In this document: piece after piece, positions 19,232-30,328 of the stretch
How the letters are laid out: each line of letters begins with the position of its first letter
How positions within the stretch are numbered: the stretch's first letter is position 1
Source of the DNA: Xanthoparmelia taractica
Taxonomy: Eukaryota; Ascomycota; Lecanoromycetes; Lecanorales; Parmeliaceae
Reading direction: 5' to 3'
Assembly: GCA_033085395.1 (NCBI GenBank)
Contig: JANQBS010000384.1
Span: 1-30,401 of the forward strand
Length of the DNA stretch: 30,401 nt
The notes under the pieces: model-generated
Seen by the model: only the letters and a program-made list of their open reading frames with translations
What the model was told of the DNA's origin: nothing
The model's database searches: none
Made by a program: the position numbers and the translations under genes

Positions 19232-19720
19232 ACATAATAGCAACGCTTTGATTTCGATGTCAACTAACTATCGAATCGATTCAGAAGATGTTCTTTATTA
19301 TTATATCTCATTTATCGTCATCGAATTTATCAAGTAAGTAAGCTATTAGATTAGTAAGATCTTATTAGTTTTTTTTCTTTGCTCTTTGCCTATTAAAAGT
19401 CTTCCTTATTTTTACTTTTATCAATCAATCTCAGAAATTAACGCTAACTACTTCAGTAGATAGACAAGTACTCAGCCTCGCATTTGATATCTAGGAATTT
19501 ATTATCACTGACTACAAATACGCTAATTTGATATCTAATAATATCAAGAAGATTTATAAATATCTCACGTTTAATACTCTTAGGTCTATTAGATCAATTA
19601 ATTCTATTATTAATTTATTAATAATAACTATTTATTTCTTAATTTAAGATCGTTAATTATCTAATTAAATTATTAATAAATCTACTTTTCGTAAATTTAT
19701 TCGACGTTTTAAGTAAGTTA
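19232..19720 (+). other. gypsy-3 leader, moderately RIPed
   Basis: It starts with acataatagcaacgct (19232-19247), shared with gypsy-1 1475-1490. RIP increases gradually to the right of about 19330. The repeated motif tttgatatcta occurs at 19483 and 19529. The gag start is not determinable. Confidence 0.5.
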
Positions 19721-21521
19721 CTTAGTCTCTTAGAAACTTATTCTTTAATTCTTTTTCTACTAAAAATACATCTAACTCGTTATCAACTAGTAATAATTCT
19801 AATATTAATTCTACTAATATTAATAATAATAATTCTATTAATAATTCTACTAATATTAATAATAATTTTATTAATAATAATCGTGATTTTTTATTAGATA
19901 ATTCGTCTTCTATATTATCACCGCTATTAGTAATTCGTAAGGATTTTATTACTATAGATACTATTAATTTAAGTGAAAATTTAAGCACTTCTTCTAGATA
20001 ATTAAATTAAATTACACTTAAAATAACTATTAATTTCATAGCTTAATAATTGCAAGATATAATTAATAATACTATTAACTTCGTTATCACAAATGTTATT
20101 AATAACTTATAATTATCTACTAAATCTAGAGGAGAATAAGACTCGTTAGAAAAAATCGAATTAATTACGATAGAAGTTATAAAAACGTCGAGTTCTAATA
20201 GTAGATAAAATGCTATAAAGTTAAACTATTTCGATTCTTTTCTAAATAAGTCTTACGAAGAAATTAAGATTATAATTATAAGAAAGAATATATATTATCG
20301 TAATATAATTTTATTTATTAAAAGAATTTATAATTTAATAGCTATAAAAGAAGAAGCTATAATTCGTACTAATATAAATACTTATTTTTATAATTTTATA
20401 CTTATTTAATATATTTTAAAGCTATTAAATCTAAAGCGAAGAGATCTTTATATAAGAATAGTAAAGTAAAAAAATAATATAGAGCTCTCTCTATAAGATT
20501 TAAGAAATTATTAAGAATAACACTCTTAAATCTGACTATAAAGAAGTATACATTAATAAATACTCGTTCTCGATAAGAGTCTACTAGCTATATATATATA
20601 ATCGCTAAATATATAAAATTAACTAAAATTAATAATATTTAAAATTAGTTAATATTTATCTATTAGGGAATTATATCGAAATTACGTATTTTCGTTAACT
20701 TATTAAATTTAGCTACTATTATTATAAGCTTTATTTAAATGCTTAATATAAAGAAAATAGTTTAATTTAAGCTATATATTAGATAGCATTAATATTAGGC
20801 TTTCGTTTAAATATCTTAGCAATAGCAATAAAATTAGTAGAATTAATAGCGTGAAAATGACTATCGAAATGCACTGGAAAATATATTTCAGCAAGACCTT
20901 TTAAATTTAGCTTTTAATTCAATTCGTTAAGGTTAGCAAAATCGATTTAATTCTATTTCTTAGTTATTTAAATAGTAGTAATACGAATAGTCGTGTCGCT
21001 AGTAGCAATTATTTCGAGCTTCTAATTTAAATGCTTATCGCCCTTAGTAGTACGACTATTAATTAAATTCTCGCTACGATCTTCGATTATAGTAAGCGAA
21101 TTAAAGGTCTTTCGTGTAAGCTAAAGCATAGCAAAACACGTTAGATTTAACGAATTAATTATTATAAACGAATTAATTCGATTAAGCAGATCGAAAATTC
21201 GAAAGTCAAAATAATAGAAATTGTTAATAATTTTAGTAGAATTTTAGATCTAAGGCTACTACTTATAAAATAGAAGCGATTACTAAAAATAAGCAAGAAA
21301 ATTCTAATTAAGCGAAAGAAAATACGCTTTAATAGAATATTAAAATTAACGACTATTAGAAATAGTAGTAGTTAGATTATAATTTTAATGAGTTAAATAA
21401 TTAATATTATAATAATTCTTTTATTAAATTTGTGGGCATTTAAACGTACTATAGAAATTATAATTTAACTTTCTCTTTTAAGTCGAAATTGCATAAATAT
21501 TTATAAGCTAAATATTATTCT
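19721..21521 (+). pseudogene. gypsy-3 gag pseudogene
   Basis: The N-terminal part (19740-19990) reads as an Asn/Ser/Thr/Ile low-complexity stretch (NNSNINSTNINNNNSINNST). An 88-codon minus-strand frame at 19722-19988 is only its complement. Then come LNYFDSFLNKSYEE, IYYRNIILFIKRIYNLIAIK and IRTNINTYF (about 20220-20400), the gag capsid pattern also present in gypsy-1 (YFRNMYLFLK..., LVRTNL). The gene ends with the C-X2-C-X12-H-X4-C finger at 21447-21521, all four ligands now Tyr. RIP stops occur throughout. Confidence 0.72.
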
Positions 21522-21773
21522 AGATTACTTTCTACGTTTAAATCGCCGATAAATATATAAACGAATATTAATACTTTTACTATGAAAATTATTTAATTAG
21601 ACTTTAAGAATATAGCTAGATTAAATATTAATTTTAGCTTTTATAATTAAAATTACGCTTATATTTTATTATAATTTATATTAAATATAGCTAAGAATAA
21701 GAAAGAATATATTAATTTAGAAACTAATATGATATTAATCGATAGATAATAACTTTTATCTCTTCTATCTAAT

Positions 21774-22200
21774 ATGGAAATTAGAAAGATATTATATTAT
21801 CTTCATATTAAAGAACTTAATTCTATAATATATAACATTAATAAATATATACTTATTTTTATATATCTCTTAAATCTTAAGAGAAATAATCATAAGACTC
21901 TTACTTATATTATAAAAGAGATTTATTTAATTAATAATTTAAAGATAAATTTATTAATAAGAAATAATATTATAAGATCCAAGAAAATTATACTTAATAT
22001 AAGTAGAAACGAAGTATATATTAATAGTTGTGATATTATTATTAAAATTATAACTTATAATATCGATTAATATATAAAACGATTAATTCGAGTATAAAAG
22101 GCACTTACTATCATATCGAGAGCTTAATAAATTCTATCTATTATTACGTCTAAGAATCTATCTAATAGAAACTTTATTTTCGAATCTATAAAGTAGTATA
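21774..22200 (+). pseudogene. gypsy-3 aspartic protease region
   Basis: A 98-codon stop-free stretch (21774-22070) contains TYIIKEIYLINNLKINLLIR, NNIIRSKKIILNISRNEVYI and NSCDIIIKII. It matches gypsy-1 4459-4620 position by position (usual form REI.LVDNLKANLLIGNDI...). The LIG motif reads LIR, and Asp is lost at ND (NN). The frame goes on past the first stop with text like RVQKAL and FIFESIK up to the AT tandem repeat at 22201. The ATG at 21774 is internal and not a true start. Confidence 0.75.
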
Positions 22201-22275
22201 ATTTAATTATATATATATATATATAATTTAATTATATATATATATATATAATTTAATTATATATATATATATATA
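22201..22275. repeat. Three perfect 25-bp AT-rich tandem repeats inside gypsy-3 pol
   Basis: The unit atttaattatatatatatat plus atata is repeated three times without mismatch at 22201-22225, 22226-22250 and 22251-22275. It lies between the protease and RT, where gypsy-1 has a normal linker (IFAYLINYIITKILI). A likely cause is microsatellite expansion after RIP had created alternating TA. Perfect identity in otherwise decayed DNA suggests a recent origin. Confidence 0.9.
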
Positions 22276-22319
22276 ATTAATATTAATATTACTAATGTGA
22301 TAGTTAAAAACGAGATTAA

Positions 22320-23189
22320 TTATACTATGCAAATTCCTAAGAAATTATATCTAAAAACGCTACGAGAAGTCGACTATAAAAACGTCTTCTTTGTTAATAT
22401 AGAAACGTCTTTAATTAAACTCGAAAAGCACTCGACGAATTAAGTTAAAAAAGTAGTTACTTTTATAACTATTACGTTAATAAGTCTAGCTAATAGTTTT
22501 GCTTCTCTAATTAATTATATTAAGAGCGAAATTTTTAATAATAATTTTATTAATTCTATAAGCATAGAATTAAAGCTTTTTAATAATATAATAATCTATA
22601 GAAATAAGCTAAAAAAGTAGTAATTAACTAACTTAATTAATAAGTTTATATCTCTATAAAAGAATAAAGATTTTATTAAAGTGTTATAAAATAAATAAAT
22701 AAAGCTTTCTCTTCGAGATAATTAATAATTAAGATTATTTAATAGTAAGAGAGCGAAGATCTATTCTCTTAAATTAATAGATAAGATAATAATTAATAAA
22801 ATCTTTAATGCTCTTTAATAGCAAGACTATTTAAAATATATTAAGTAGTTAACTTCGTTTAATTATTTTATCTTTATTATTTAAAAAACTTTATTAAATA
22901 ATAAAAGAAAGAATAAAATAGTAATTAATATTTATAAATTAAATAATCTTATTATATTAGACGTTTATCTTATATCTCTTTAATTAGATATTATCTTAAA
23001 ATTATTTAATTATACGCATTTAATAATACTAAATATAGTATTCTTTTTCTATTAATAACTTATATATTTCGACTTTCGATATATATTTATAATAATTACT
23101 TATCGCGAATAAGAAATATTTAACGTTTTAATTATAAGTTATATAAACTTAATTATTTATATATAAAGAAGAATTAATTATATTTTAAG
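22320..23189 (+). pseudogene. gypsy-3 reverse transcriptase, truncated before the active site
   Basis: Plus-strand text includes SLRDN..., QDYLKYIK, FNYFIFII, INIYKLNNLIILDVYLISL, FRYIFIIITYRE and ETFNVLI-like EIFNVLIISYINLIIYI, then RRINYIL at the end. These are RT motifs 1-4 in the order seen in gypsy-1. The next motif, YVDD, is absent: the sequence stops at 23189 against the TA of MITE-A. There are many TAA/TAG stops, and the catalytic centre is missing altogether. Confidence 0.78.
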
Positions 23190-23191
23190 TA

Positions 23192-23462
23192 CGGGTCGGA
23201 AAGGTGTGGTATCTGTTGAACATAGTCGTTTTCAACTTTTTTTCAACTTTTTTAAAAAATTATATCTTTTTAATCTTTTTATAGAATCTTATAATTATAT
23301 AAGCGTTCGCTTAAGCTTTTTACGTATATTTAGATTATGAAAAAATATTAGGTAATATATTTATTAAAAACCCAATGAGAGTATGGGATATCCTATACCT
23401 TTCGGTATGGTATTCGAAAAACTGGTCCCATACCAGCAAATATACCACACCTTTCCGACCCG
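23192..23462. mobile_element. MITE-A copy 2, complete (271 bp, 21-bp perfect TIRs)
   Basis: cgggtcggaaaggtgtggta plus t (23192-23212) and its exact reverse complement (23442-23462) bound the element, with TA on both sides (23190-23191, 23463-23464). No coding capacity. The right half holds a hairpin atacc-tttc-ggtat (23395-23408) and a near-palindrome gtatgggatatcctatac (23381-23398). The TA duplication and short TIRs point to Tc1/mariner-type mobilisation. The flanks are not two halves of one sequence: the left is gypsy-3 RT, the right is a copia-2 LTR, so this copy sits at a rearrangement junction. Confidence 0.9.
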
Positions 23463-23464
23463 TA

Positions 23465-23580
23465 GATATGCCAAGGCTTGATAAACGTCAAGTCACGTGA
23501 CCTTATCTAGTTAGATCGCATTTATCTTTCATAGCACACTTAGAAGAATATAACTAAGTATTCTATCTTATATTTTAATA
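23465..23580 (+). repeat. copia-2 5' LTR (116 bp kept, left end probably missing)
   Basis: It aligns base for base with 30011-30126 with about eleven differences, all transitions (for example ttttaata here, ttttaaca there). It starts directly after the TA of MITE-A. If the LTR begins after the purine tract at 29974-29982, then 28 bases are missing here. If it begins at the TG of 30010, it is almost complete. Confidence 0.85.
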
Positions 23581-23596
23581 GATTATAAGCTTGAAC
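23581..23596 (+). promoter_or_regulatory. copia-2 primer-binding site (initiator tRNA-Met half type)
   Basis: gattataagcttgaac directly follows the 5' LTR. It equals the copia-1 site (ggttataagcccgagc) after three transitions, so the original pairing with the initiator tRNA-Met anticodon arm has been weakened by RIP. Confidence 0.75.
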
Positions 23597-24070
23597 TCTA
23601 TTCGACTGACTATTATAGTATAATATAATCTTTCTTCTATCGTATTATAATTATAGCTATCTTTAGAAGCTTCGTTGAATATTAATATCTTATCGTAATA
23701 AAGATATAGATTATAAAAGACACTACGATATATCTCAGAGCACTGCTATTTATATTACTTCGAATTCTTTAAGCGTTATTAGACGCTATTACGCTTCTCT
23801 TCTACTCGTTAATCTTTTTATTATAAATAATTCTCACCTCTAAAATAATTATTCTAAATCGAAATAATTATAATTCGCTCGCAAAAGCGATGCGAATATT
23901 AAATATTATATTACGCTATTAATTTAATTTTATACTATTAATTCGTCGCATTAGCATTAATAATATTCGATCTTATTCGAGGTAATATAAAGCGTATCAT
24001 CAAGAATCGTCGCAAACCGCTATTAAGCGTAAAATATTATAATTATCTTACGCTCGCTATTACGTGATCA
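23597..24070 (+). other. copia-2 leader
   Basis: RIP-mutated, no readable protein. Shares short blocks with the copia-1 leader (tctaaataattataattc-type text near 23855) and the start of the gag-like stretch near 24075 (KILLAFLYRIR-type). Confidence 0.45.
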
Positions 24071-25702
24071 CTAAGATCCTTAAAATATTATTAGCTTTTT
24101 TATATAGAATACGCTAAAAGCGAGAGACGATATATTATTATTACTTATCTTATAATATTAAAATTCGATAATAAATAGTTAATTTTTAATATCTTAAGTG
24201 CGAAATATTTATAATAAGAATTAAAAATAAGTTAAAGATAAATTTAAGAATTAGTTAAAAGAGAAATTAAATTTTATCTTATATATCTTAAATATTAATA
24301 CGTGAGAAAAGAAAGTTCTCTGTAATAATAGAAAAAGAATAAATCGTAAGAAAACGATCTCGTAAGAAGATTAACGTAATAATTAAAACTTATAAATATA
24401 TAAAATAAGATTTTTAATTAGAAGAATTAATTAATTATAAAGATAATTTAAAAAATAAAATATATTTAAACTCGCATTTATCTATAAAGATAGATATCTT
24501 TTTATAAAATTATCGCTTATATATTAATTTTCTTTCTTCTTTCTTTAAATTCTCGAAAAAAAACTTTATTTAAATATGTTTCTTAAATCGCTATATAAGA
24601 GAACTTCGTTAATAACGATTTAAATTATATCGAATTAATCTTAAAGCTTAGCGAGACTTTTTATATACGCTATAAATTTTTATAATTATTTTGAATCTCT
24701 TCGATAGCGACGACGATTATTTCTCGATTATACGCGCTAATTCGATTTCTATCTCTAGATAATTATTCTATAAATTATTATTAGAGCCTATTTCTAAGAG
24801 AGAAGAGCTTTTCGATTTTTTAGTACGCCTTATATTATTAGCGTCGCCTATCTTATTTATTTCTTTATTAAGCTTTAAAGTCTAAGCATTTTAATTAAAG
24901 AAATTAAACTCTTAATTAATTTAAATATATTCGATAAGATTAAGATATTTAAAAATACTTTTAATTATTAAAAATAAAAGCGATAAATATAAGATTTTCT
25001 AGAAATATTAGATCTTTAATATTACGTTAAAAATAAATTTAATTAATTAATTACTATTATTAATAAAGCGTCTATTTTAATCTAAAATAAAGCGTATCGA
25101 AAAATTTATATTTCAATAAGAACTCGCTATAAAGATAACTCTCGTAATAAAATTAAGAGTTTTTTTAACGTTATTCTTATCTAAAAAGAGCTAAAAAAAA
25201 ATATAAATTTCGTAATTTCGATATTCTTAATTTTATAATTTAAAAGCTAAAAGATCTTACTTTATTAATATACGAAAATAATTCTTAAGCGTATATTAAT
25301 TAGTTTATTAATATCTTAAAAGAATTTAGAAATTAATTCGATAAATATTTCTTTATTATCGATAAAAATTAAAAAATATATTATTTTTATAAAGAGCTAG
25401 ACTTTTAATATAACTTATATTATAAATATTATAATTAAAATTATAACGTCTATAATAAAAAGAATAAGATTAAGTATTTATTAAATTACGTAATTACTCG
25501 CTTTCTTAATATAATAATTAATTTCACGAATTTTATCTTAAATCCATAGATATATACGCTATTAATTATCGTTATTAACGCTCTTAATTATATAAATTAG
25601 AGTATTATCGCACTTATTTTCCTTAAAGCTAATATTATAAAATATAAAATTTAAAGTAATATTATCTTAAGCAACTCTTATATATTTATTTATATTATTA
25701 AA

Positions 25703-25747
25703 TATTATATTATTTATAAGACAAATTTTTATTTTAACGTTAAATAT
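25703..25747 (+). pseudogene. copia-2 gag zinc knuckle, all ligands lost
   Basis: Frame reads YYIIYKTNFYFNVKY. Spacing from the second Tyr is X2, X4, X4, as for a retroviral-type knuckle. Aligned with 14688-14732 of copia-1, where the last Cys is kept. Confidence 0.6.
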
Positions 25748-25926
25748 AATTATAAGCGCTTACGCGAAGATAATAACTAAAGCGAAAGAGATAATCGTAA
25801 TAATTATAATAATCGCGACGATCGCGACGATTATAATAATTATAACGATTAAGAAAATAATAATAATAAGTTTAAAGAGAATAAAATTAAGAAAATAATA
25901 ATAATAAGTTTAAAGAGATTAAAATT

Positions 25927-26035
25927 AAAATTAAAGTTAAAATTAAAGTTAAAATTAAAGTTAAAATTAAAGTTAAAATTAAAGTTAAAATTAAAAATTA
26001 AAATAAAAATAAAAATAAAAATAAAAATAAGAATA
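25927..26035. repeat. 12-bp tandem repeats followed by 6-bp repeats in copia-2 gag tail
   Basis: aaaattaaagtt is repeated five times (25927-25986), followed by aaaaat-type 6-bp repeats (about 26000-26035). Just upstream, aagaaaataataataataag with following tttaaagaga is present twice (25851-25918). In frame these encode a Lys-rich tail. Copia-1 has only a short aaaaat run here (14835-14866), so the block expanded in copia-2. Confidence 0.88.
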
Positions 26036-26100
26036 AAAATAAGAATTAATCTCTTAGCGCTAAAGTCGCTATAATAATTACTTAATTAAAGATCGCTCGC

Positions 26101-26640
26101 TATTTCGTCGGGTATATTTTAAGTATTTATAATCTTATTATTAACTCTAAAGTTTTATTTAATAAATACTATAAATTTATAATATCTATATCTTTTAATA
26201 GAATATAAGTTACTACTCTTTTTACGATAGCGATTATATCTTTATTTAAAATTCGTAACTGCGTCTATACTTAATATCTAACTTATAATTTCTCGATATT
26301 TATTACTTTCGAGCTCTTTAAATCGTCTCGCCCGATATATAAATTCGTTAATAATCTAATAATTACTAACTTCGATAATATTAATCTAAAATATAAGATT
26401 AATATTAAGTAATAATTATAATCTTATTTTTAAGATATGATTAAAAGAATAAGAATACTTTCTCTCTTTCGTTTTAGGCGATCTCTTTATTAATAGCGAG
26501 TAAGTCTTCTTTAAACGTATAAAATATCGTCTATATACTTTAAATATTTAAGATAAAATGTCTTTAATATTAATAATTATTAATAAAGATATTTTTATTT
26601 ATAATAAGTTTTTAATTAATCTAGAGTTTAATTTAACGTC
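26101..26640 (+). pseudogene. copia-2 aspartic protease, DSG changed to NSK
   Basis: LIINSKVLFN is read at about 26134-26163; aac tct aaa (26143-26151) stands at the D-S-G position of copia proteases and aligns with N-S-R in copia-1 (15137-15145). Downstream text such as FVNNLIITNFDNINLKYKI fits the rest of the small domain. Confidence 0.65.
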
Positions 26641-27760
26641 TTTAAAAACTCTATTTAAAGCGAATATTAGTCTCGAAGCGTTACGAATATAATATTTCTA
26701 TTACGATTATTTAAGTGTTTAAAATCTTAAGATACTCGCTAAGATATATATTGAAATAAATCTTTCGATTCATTTATCGAGCGATATCTATAAGCTATAC
26801 TCGATAATTAATATAAAATAGATATTATATAAACGATATATTAAGTCTAATAAGTACGAAAACAACTTAATCTATAATAATCTTTAAAATTCTTTTAAGT
26901 TCTTATATAACGATTATCGATTTATAATAATTATTCTTTACGATAAAACTTTACGCTCTATCGTCTATCTCTTATCGAATAAATTTAGCAAAATAATTCT
27001 TATAACTTTTAAAATATTTCTTAATAATATAAAATACGATAATTATAAGATAAAAGTCTTTCGAATATCTAAAGATATTACTTAAAAGAAAACTATTTTC
27101 GATAATTCTTAAATAAATAATAAATCTAAGCGTCTCGACGTTATTACTTAACGTAAGATTAATATAATACTTAAAGAGAGCGATCTTTTATAAAAGTATT
27201 AATCGAACTTCGTTCGAGTTATTAATATTTTACGAAATATTTAATCGATTATAAGGCGTGATATTACTCTTTATAAGATATATATCGAGTTCTTACTCGA
27301 TATATTATATCTTCGTATTATCGAATAAATTAAATATTATTAAGTTATTCTTTAAAGCTATATCTAAAAGAAGTATTAGAATCGAGTCGTTAAAGATTAA
27401 CTATTAAGTTATAATGATAAATTCTATTATATATTTATACTTAATAACGAAATTAAGATTATTATAAATATTAAATAAATCGATAATATTTCTTTTAAAT
27501 CTATCTTCTTTTAATTTAGCGACGAAGTCGTCGCTAATATTAAGATTATTTATTATTACTATAAGCGAAGAATAATAGAGAATTAAAAATAATTTTTATT
27601 CTTTATCGTAGTTCTAAAAAAGAAGCGTTAAAAATAAAGACTTATAATTATTACTAAAGAAGAAATTCTTAATTTTCTGAATATTATTAAGATTAAATTA
27701 ATAAAGATAATCTTATTAATTATTATATAAGTGATCGACCCGAAGTTAATAAAAGAATTA
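26641..27760 (+). pseudogene. copia-2 integrase
   Basis: The zinc-binding end reads IYKLYSIINIK (copia-1 YESYSIANIK; usual C..C), with both Cys lost. Then follow KYENNLIYNNL, FLYNDYRFIIIILYDKTLRS and ITFKIFLNNIKYDNYKI-type text, the same order as in copia-1. The catalytic residues cannot all be placed. Stops are TAA/TAG. Confidence 0.7.
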
Positions 27761-29480
27761 TCTAAGATAATTAGCGACAATACTTCTTCTATAGTCTCTA
27801 CGTCTCTATCTTCGACGTAATTAATATTAATTTCTTAATTAACGACTCGCTTAATAAATAAAATAAACTTGATAATAATTATTAGATTATTCGATATTTA
27901 GAGAACGTATAAGAATATCTTATTACATTCTCTTACGCTATTAATTAAATTTAATCTCTTAAAACTTTATCAATCTTATATATATAAGAAGATAATATTA
28001 AACTTATATATAAAGATATATTAAGAGCTTATTATAGACGACGAAGTTAAATCTTATCGAATTAATAAGATTTAAATCTTTATAAATCTTTTCGTTAATA
28101 TATATATCTTAGATAATCGCTAGATATATAAACTTAAGCGTGAATTTATCGAGAAGATTATTTAATATAAAGCGCGTTAAATTATTTAAGATTTTAAATA
28201 ATAAGAAGAAATCGATTTTAACGAAATCTTTATCTTAATAATTAAATTTAATAATTATAAAATTATTTTTATATTAATTATCGTCTTAAATTAAAAACTC
28301 GAGTAAATAAATATAAAAATCGTATTCTTATATAATAAAGTTTAGAAGATTATCTATATATCTTAGTTTATTAAATTTATAATTAAATATTAAGAGTATA
28401 AGATATATAAGCTTATTAAGATATTCTATAATTTGAAATAATCGCCTGGAGTTTAATATAATACTCTAACTATCTACTTAAAGAAATTAAGTTTTAAGCT
28501 TATCGTTACTAATCTTTCGATATTTATTAATAATATTACTATTATTATTATTTATATAAACGATATTCTTCTCGCTAATTTTAATAAAAAGAATATTTAA
28601 ATTATTAAGAATAAACTTAATAAGAAGTTTAAGATAACTAATTTAGATTCGTATATTTATTATCTCGATATATTAATTACTAGAGATCGCGTTAATTATA
28701 TTCTTCGTCTTAAGTAGAAGAATTATATCGAAAAATTTCTAGAAAAGTATAATATATTAAATTTAGCGCTAGTCTCCACGTCTATAATTAGCGATAAATT
28801 TTATATCGCTAATAATAATTTTATAATTATCGAAAAGAATCGACTTACTTATTAATTCGCTGTTAAATCTCATATACGCTATGCTAAACACTCGACCCGA
28901 TATTATATACGCTATCTTAGTAATCTCTCGATACGATTTAAATTTTAATAAATCTTATTAAAAGACTATTAAACGAATACTTCGATATCTTAATAGTATT
29001 AAAGTCTAGTAGCTTATATTTAGAGAAGATCTAAAATCGCTTATTAATTATATAAACGCGAATTAAGCGAGAGATTAGAATATTCGATGTTTTACTTCGA
29101 GATACGTCTTTGATATAGATAATATAGCTATTAATTAATCTTCGAAGCGTTAATCTACGATCGCTCTTTCGATTTATAAAATTAAATATATTAATTAAAC
29201 TTAGATTACGAAGAAAATAATCTAATTATAAAAGCTTTTAAATTAGTTTAATCTTAATATTAAATACGCTTAAGCGATTATTATTTATTATAATAATTAA
29301 GAACTCTTAATTTTATACTCGTATTAAGTATATCGATATTTAATATTACTACGTGCGAGAATAAGTTATCGTCGATATTATTATTCTCGAGTATATATTA
29401 ATTAATAAATAAATAGTTAATAAACTTATTAAGAGTCTTTATAAGAATAAATTCGAGTTATTTCAATCTCTAATCGAGCT
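27761..29480 (+). pseudogene. copia-2 reverse transcriptase and RNase H, YVDD changed to YIND
   Basis: KLKREFIEKII, then INIKIVFLYNKV, YKIYKLIKIFYNLK and LKKLSFKLIVTNLSIFI lead without frameshift to YINDILLANFNKKNI. The active site YIND is at 28553-28564 (tat ata aac gat): the first Asp became Asn by G-to-A and the second is kept. The RNase H part continues and the gene ends near LIELK (about 29477), aligned with LIGLK of copia-1. Gln/Trp codons are stops. Confidence 0.82.
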
Positions 29481-29982
29481 AAAACGTCGATCGTAACCTT
29501 AAGTAGAAAAGCGATATCTTACTTAATTTTTATAAACTATAGCGCAATAAGCAAGAGTTCTCGATATTAAATATCGCAATAACGTCTCGCTATTATCTTA
29601 TAGACCTATATTATAAGACGTATTATCTTAATATATATTATAATTAGTTACTACTATTAAGTATTAGTATTTTAAACGATTCTTATAGAATCTTATAATC
29701 GATCGTATATATATTAAAGACTTATATTTCAATTAGATTACTTGTTATTTCTATATATATTCTTCGATCTTAATTCGATAGAAATCTAGTATATATCTAT
29801 TAAACGAGAAATTTTTATATAAGATAATAGAATAAATATAAGTATATATTCTTTTCACTGTTATTACTCTACGTTTACTTCTTATAATAAGTATATTAGC
29901 CTTACGATAGCTATTTAACGCTCGAGTCGTGATCTTCGAATCTCGTATTTTGAGTAGAGAATCGATAGCGTGCGAAGAGGAG
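29481..29982 (+). other. copia-2 3' untranslated region with candidate polypurine tract
   Basis: AT-rich, no protein. It ends in gaagaggag (29974-29982), the most purine-rich run before the LTR and a plausible plus-strand primer site of copia type. Copia-1 has nothing similar after its stop codon. Confidence 0.5.
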
Positions 29983-30126
29983 TATTAAAAGTTAAGTCGC
30001 GTGCTTATGTGATATATCAAGGCTTGGCAAACGTCAAATCACGTGACCTTATCTAGTTAGATCGCACTTATCTTTCATAGCACACTTAGAAGAATATAAT
30101 CAAGTGTTCTACCTTATATTTTAACA
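29983..30126 (+). repeat. copia-2 3' LTR (144 bp, or 117 bp if it starts at 30010)
   Basis: The right 116 bases equal the 5' LTR. The left end is set after the purine tract, giving tattaaaag (RIP form of tgttgaaag), a common copia LTR start. The alternative start is tgatatatc at 30010. It ends ttctaccttatattttaaca. The 8-base palindrome tcacgtga lies near 30040. Confidence 0.75.
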
Positions 30127-30328
30127 ATAAATATCTTTAAACTCGTCTCGCTATTATTTTATTATCTAGAGCGAAAAGAGAGCTATATAGTAATATTATT
30201 AAGAAATCTAAAGTAGTCTATAGATCTATATAATAGAACGCGTCTATAGATTTAATATATTAAGTCTAAAACGCTTAATTATTATATTTTAAAAAGTAAA
30301 TATAATAATAGTTTAATACTTTATATTA
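30127..30328. other. Unassigned RIP-mutated flank
   Basis: 202 bases between the copia-2 3' LTR and MITE-A copy 3. It does not continue the gypsy-3 RT frame, as it would if copia-2 had simply inserted into gypsy-3. It contains tctatagatctatata and a second tctatagat 20 bases on. Nothing else recognised. Confidence 0.4.

Larger units (their letters stand above)
19062..23189 (+). mobile_element. gypsy-3: 5' part of a Ty3/gypsy element, cut within RT
   Basis: A 170-bp 5' LTR (19062-19231) is followed by the same post-LTR segment as gypsy-1, then gag with a C2HC finger, protease, and RT up to the motif just before YVDD. At 23189 the element stops against MITE-A and does not continue on its far side, so the right half (rest of RT, RNase H, IN, LTR) is missing from the window. 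It belongs to the same broad family as gypsy-1, but its LTR and gag differ clearly. Confidence 0.82.
24071..26100 (+). pseudogene. copia-2 gag pseudogene with zinc knuckle and repeat tail
   Basis: From about 25300 the plus strand reads INILKEF, KIYYFYKELDFQYNLYYKYY, LLNYVITRFLNIIINF and SIIALIF, parallel to copia-1 gag. The zinc knuckle follows at 25703-25747, spacing C-X2-C-X4-H-X4-C with all four ligands Tyr. Then comes an Asp/Arg/Asn-rich tail and a Lys-rich tandem repeat (25927-26035). The first 1.2 kb is poorly readable. Gag would form the particle; this copy cannot be translated through. Confidence 0.7.
23465..30126 (+). mobile_element. copia-2: Ty1/copia retrotransposon with both LTRs, RIP-inactivated
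   Basis: Direct LTR copies (23465-23580, and 30011-30126 within a longer 3' LTR) enclose primer site, gag, protease, integrase, RT and RNase H. The domains parallel copia-1 closely, but LTRs and gag differ, so it is a related family or subfamily. The 5' LTR appears to lack about 28 bases at its left, replaced by MITE-A. No 5-bp duplication is visible (ataaa follows the 3' LTR). All catalytic centres checked are mutated. Confidence 0.87.

Noticed and set aside
19722..19988. 88-codon minus-strand open frame rich in Leu
   Set aside because: Complement of the Asn/Ile/Ser repeat tract of gypsy-3 gag.
22201..22275. CRISPR-like array
   Set aside because: The units are directly adjacent without spacers, are pure AT, and lie in a fungal retrotransposon.
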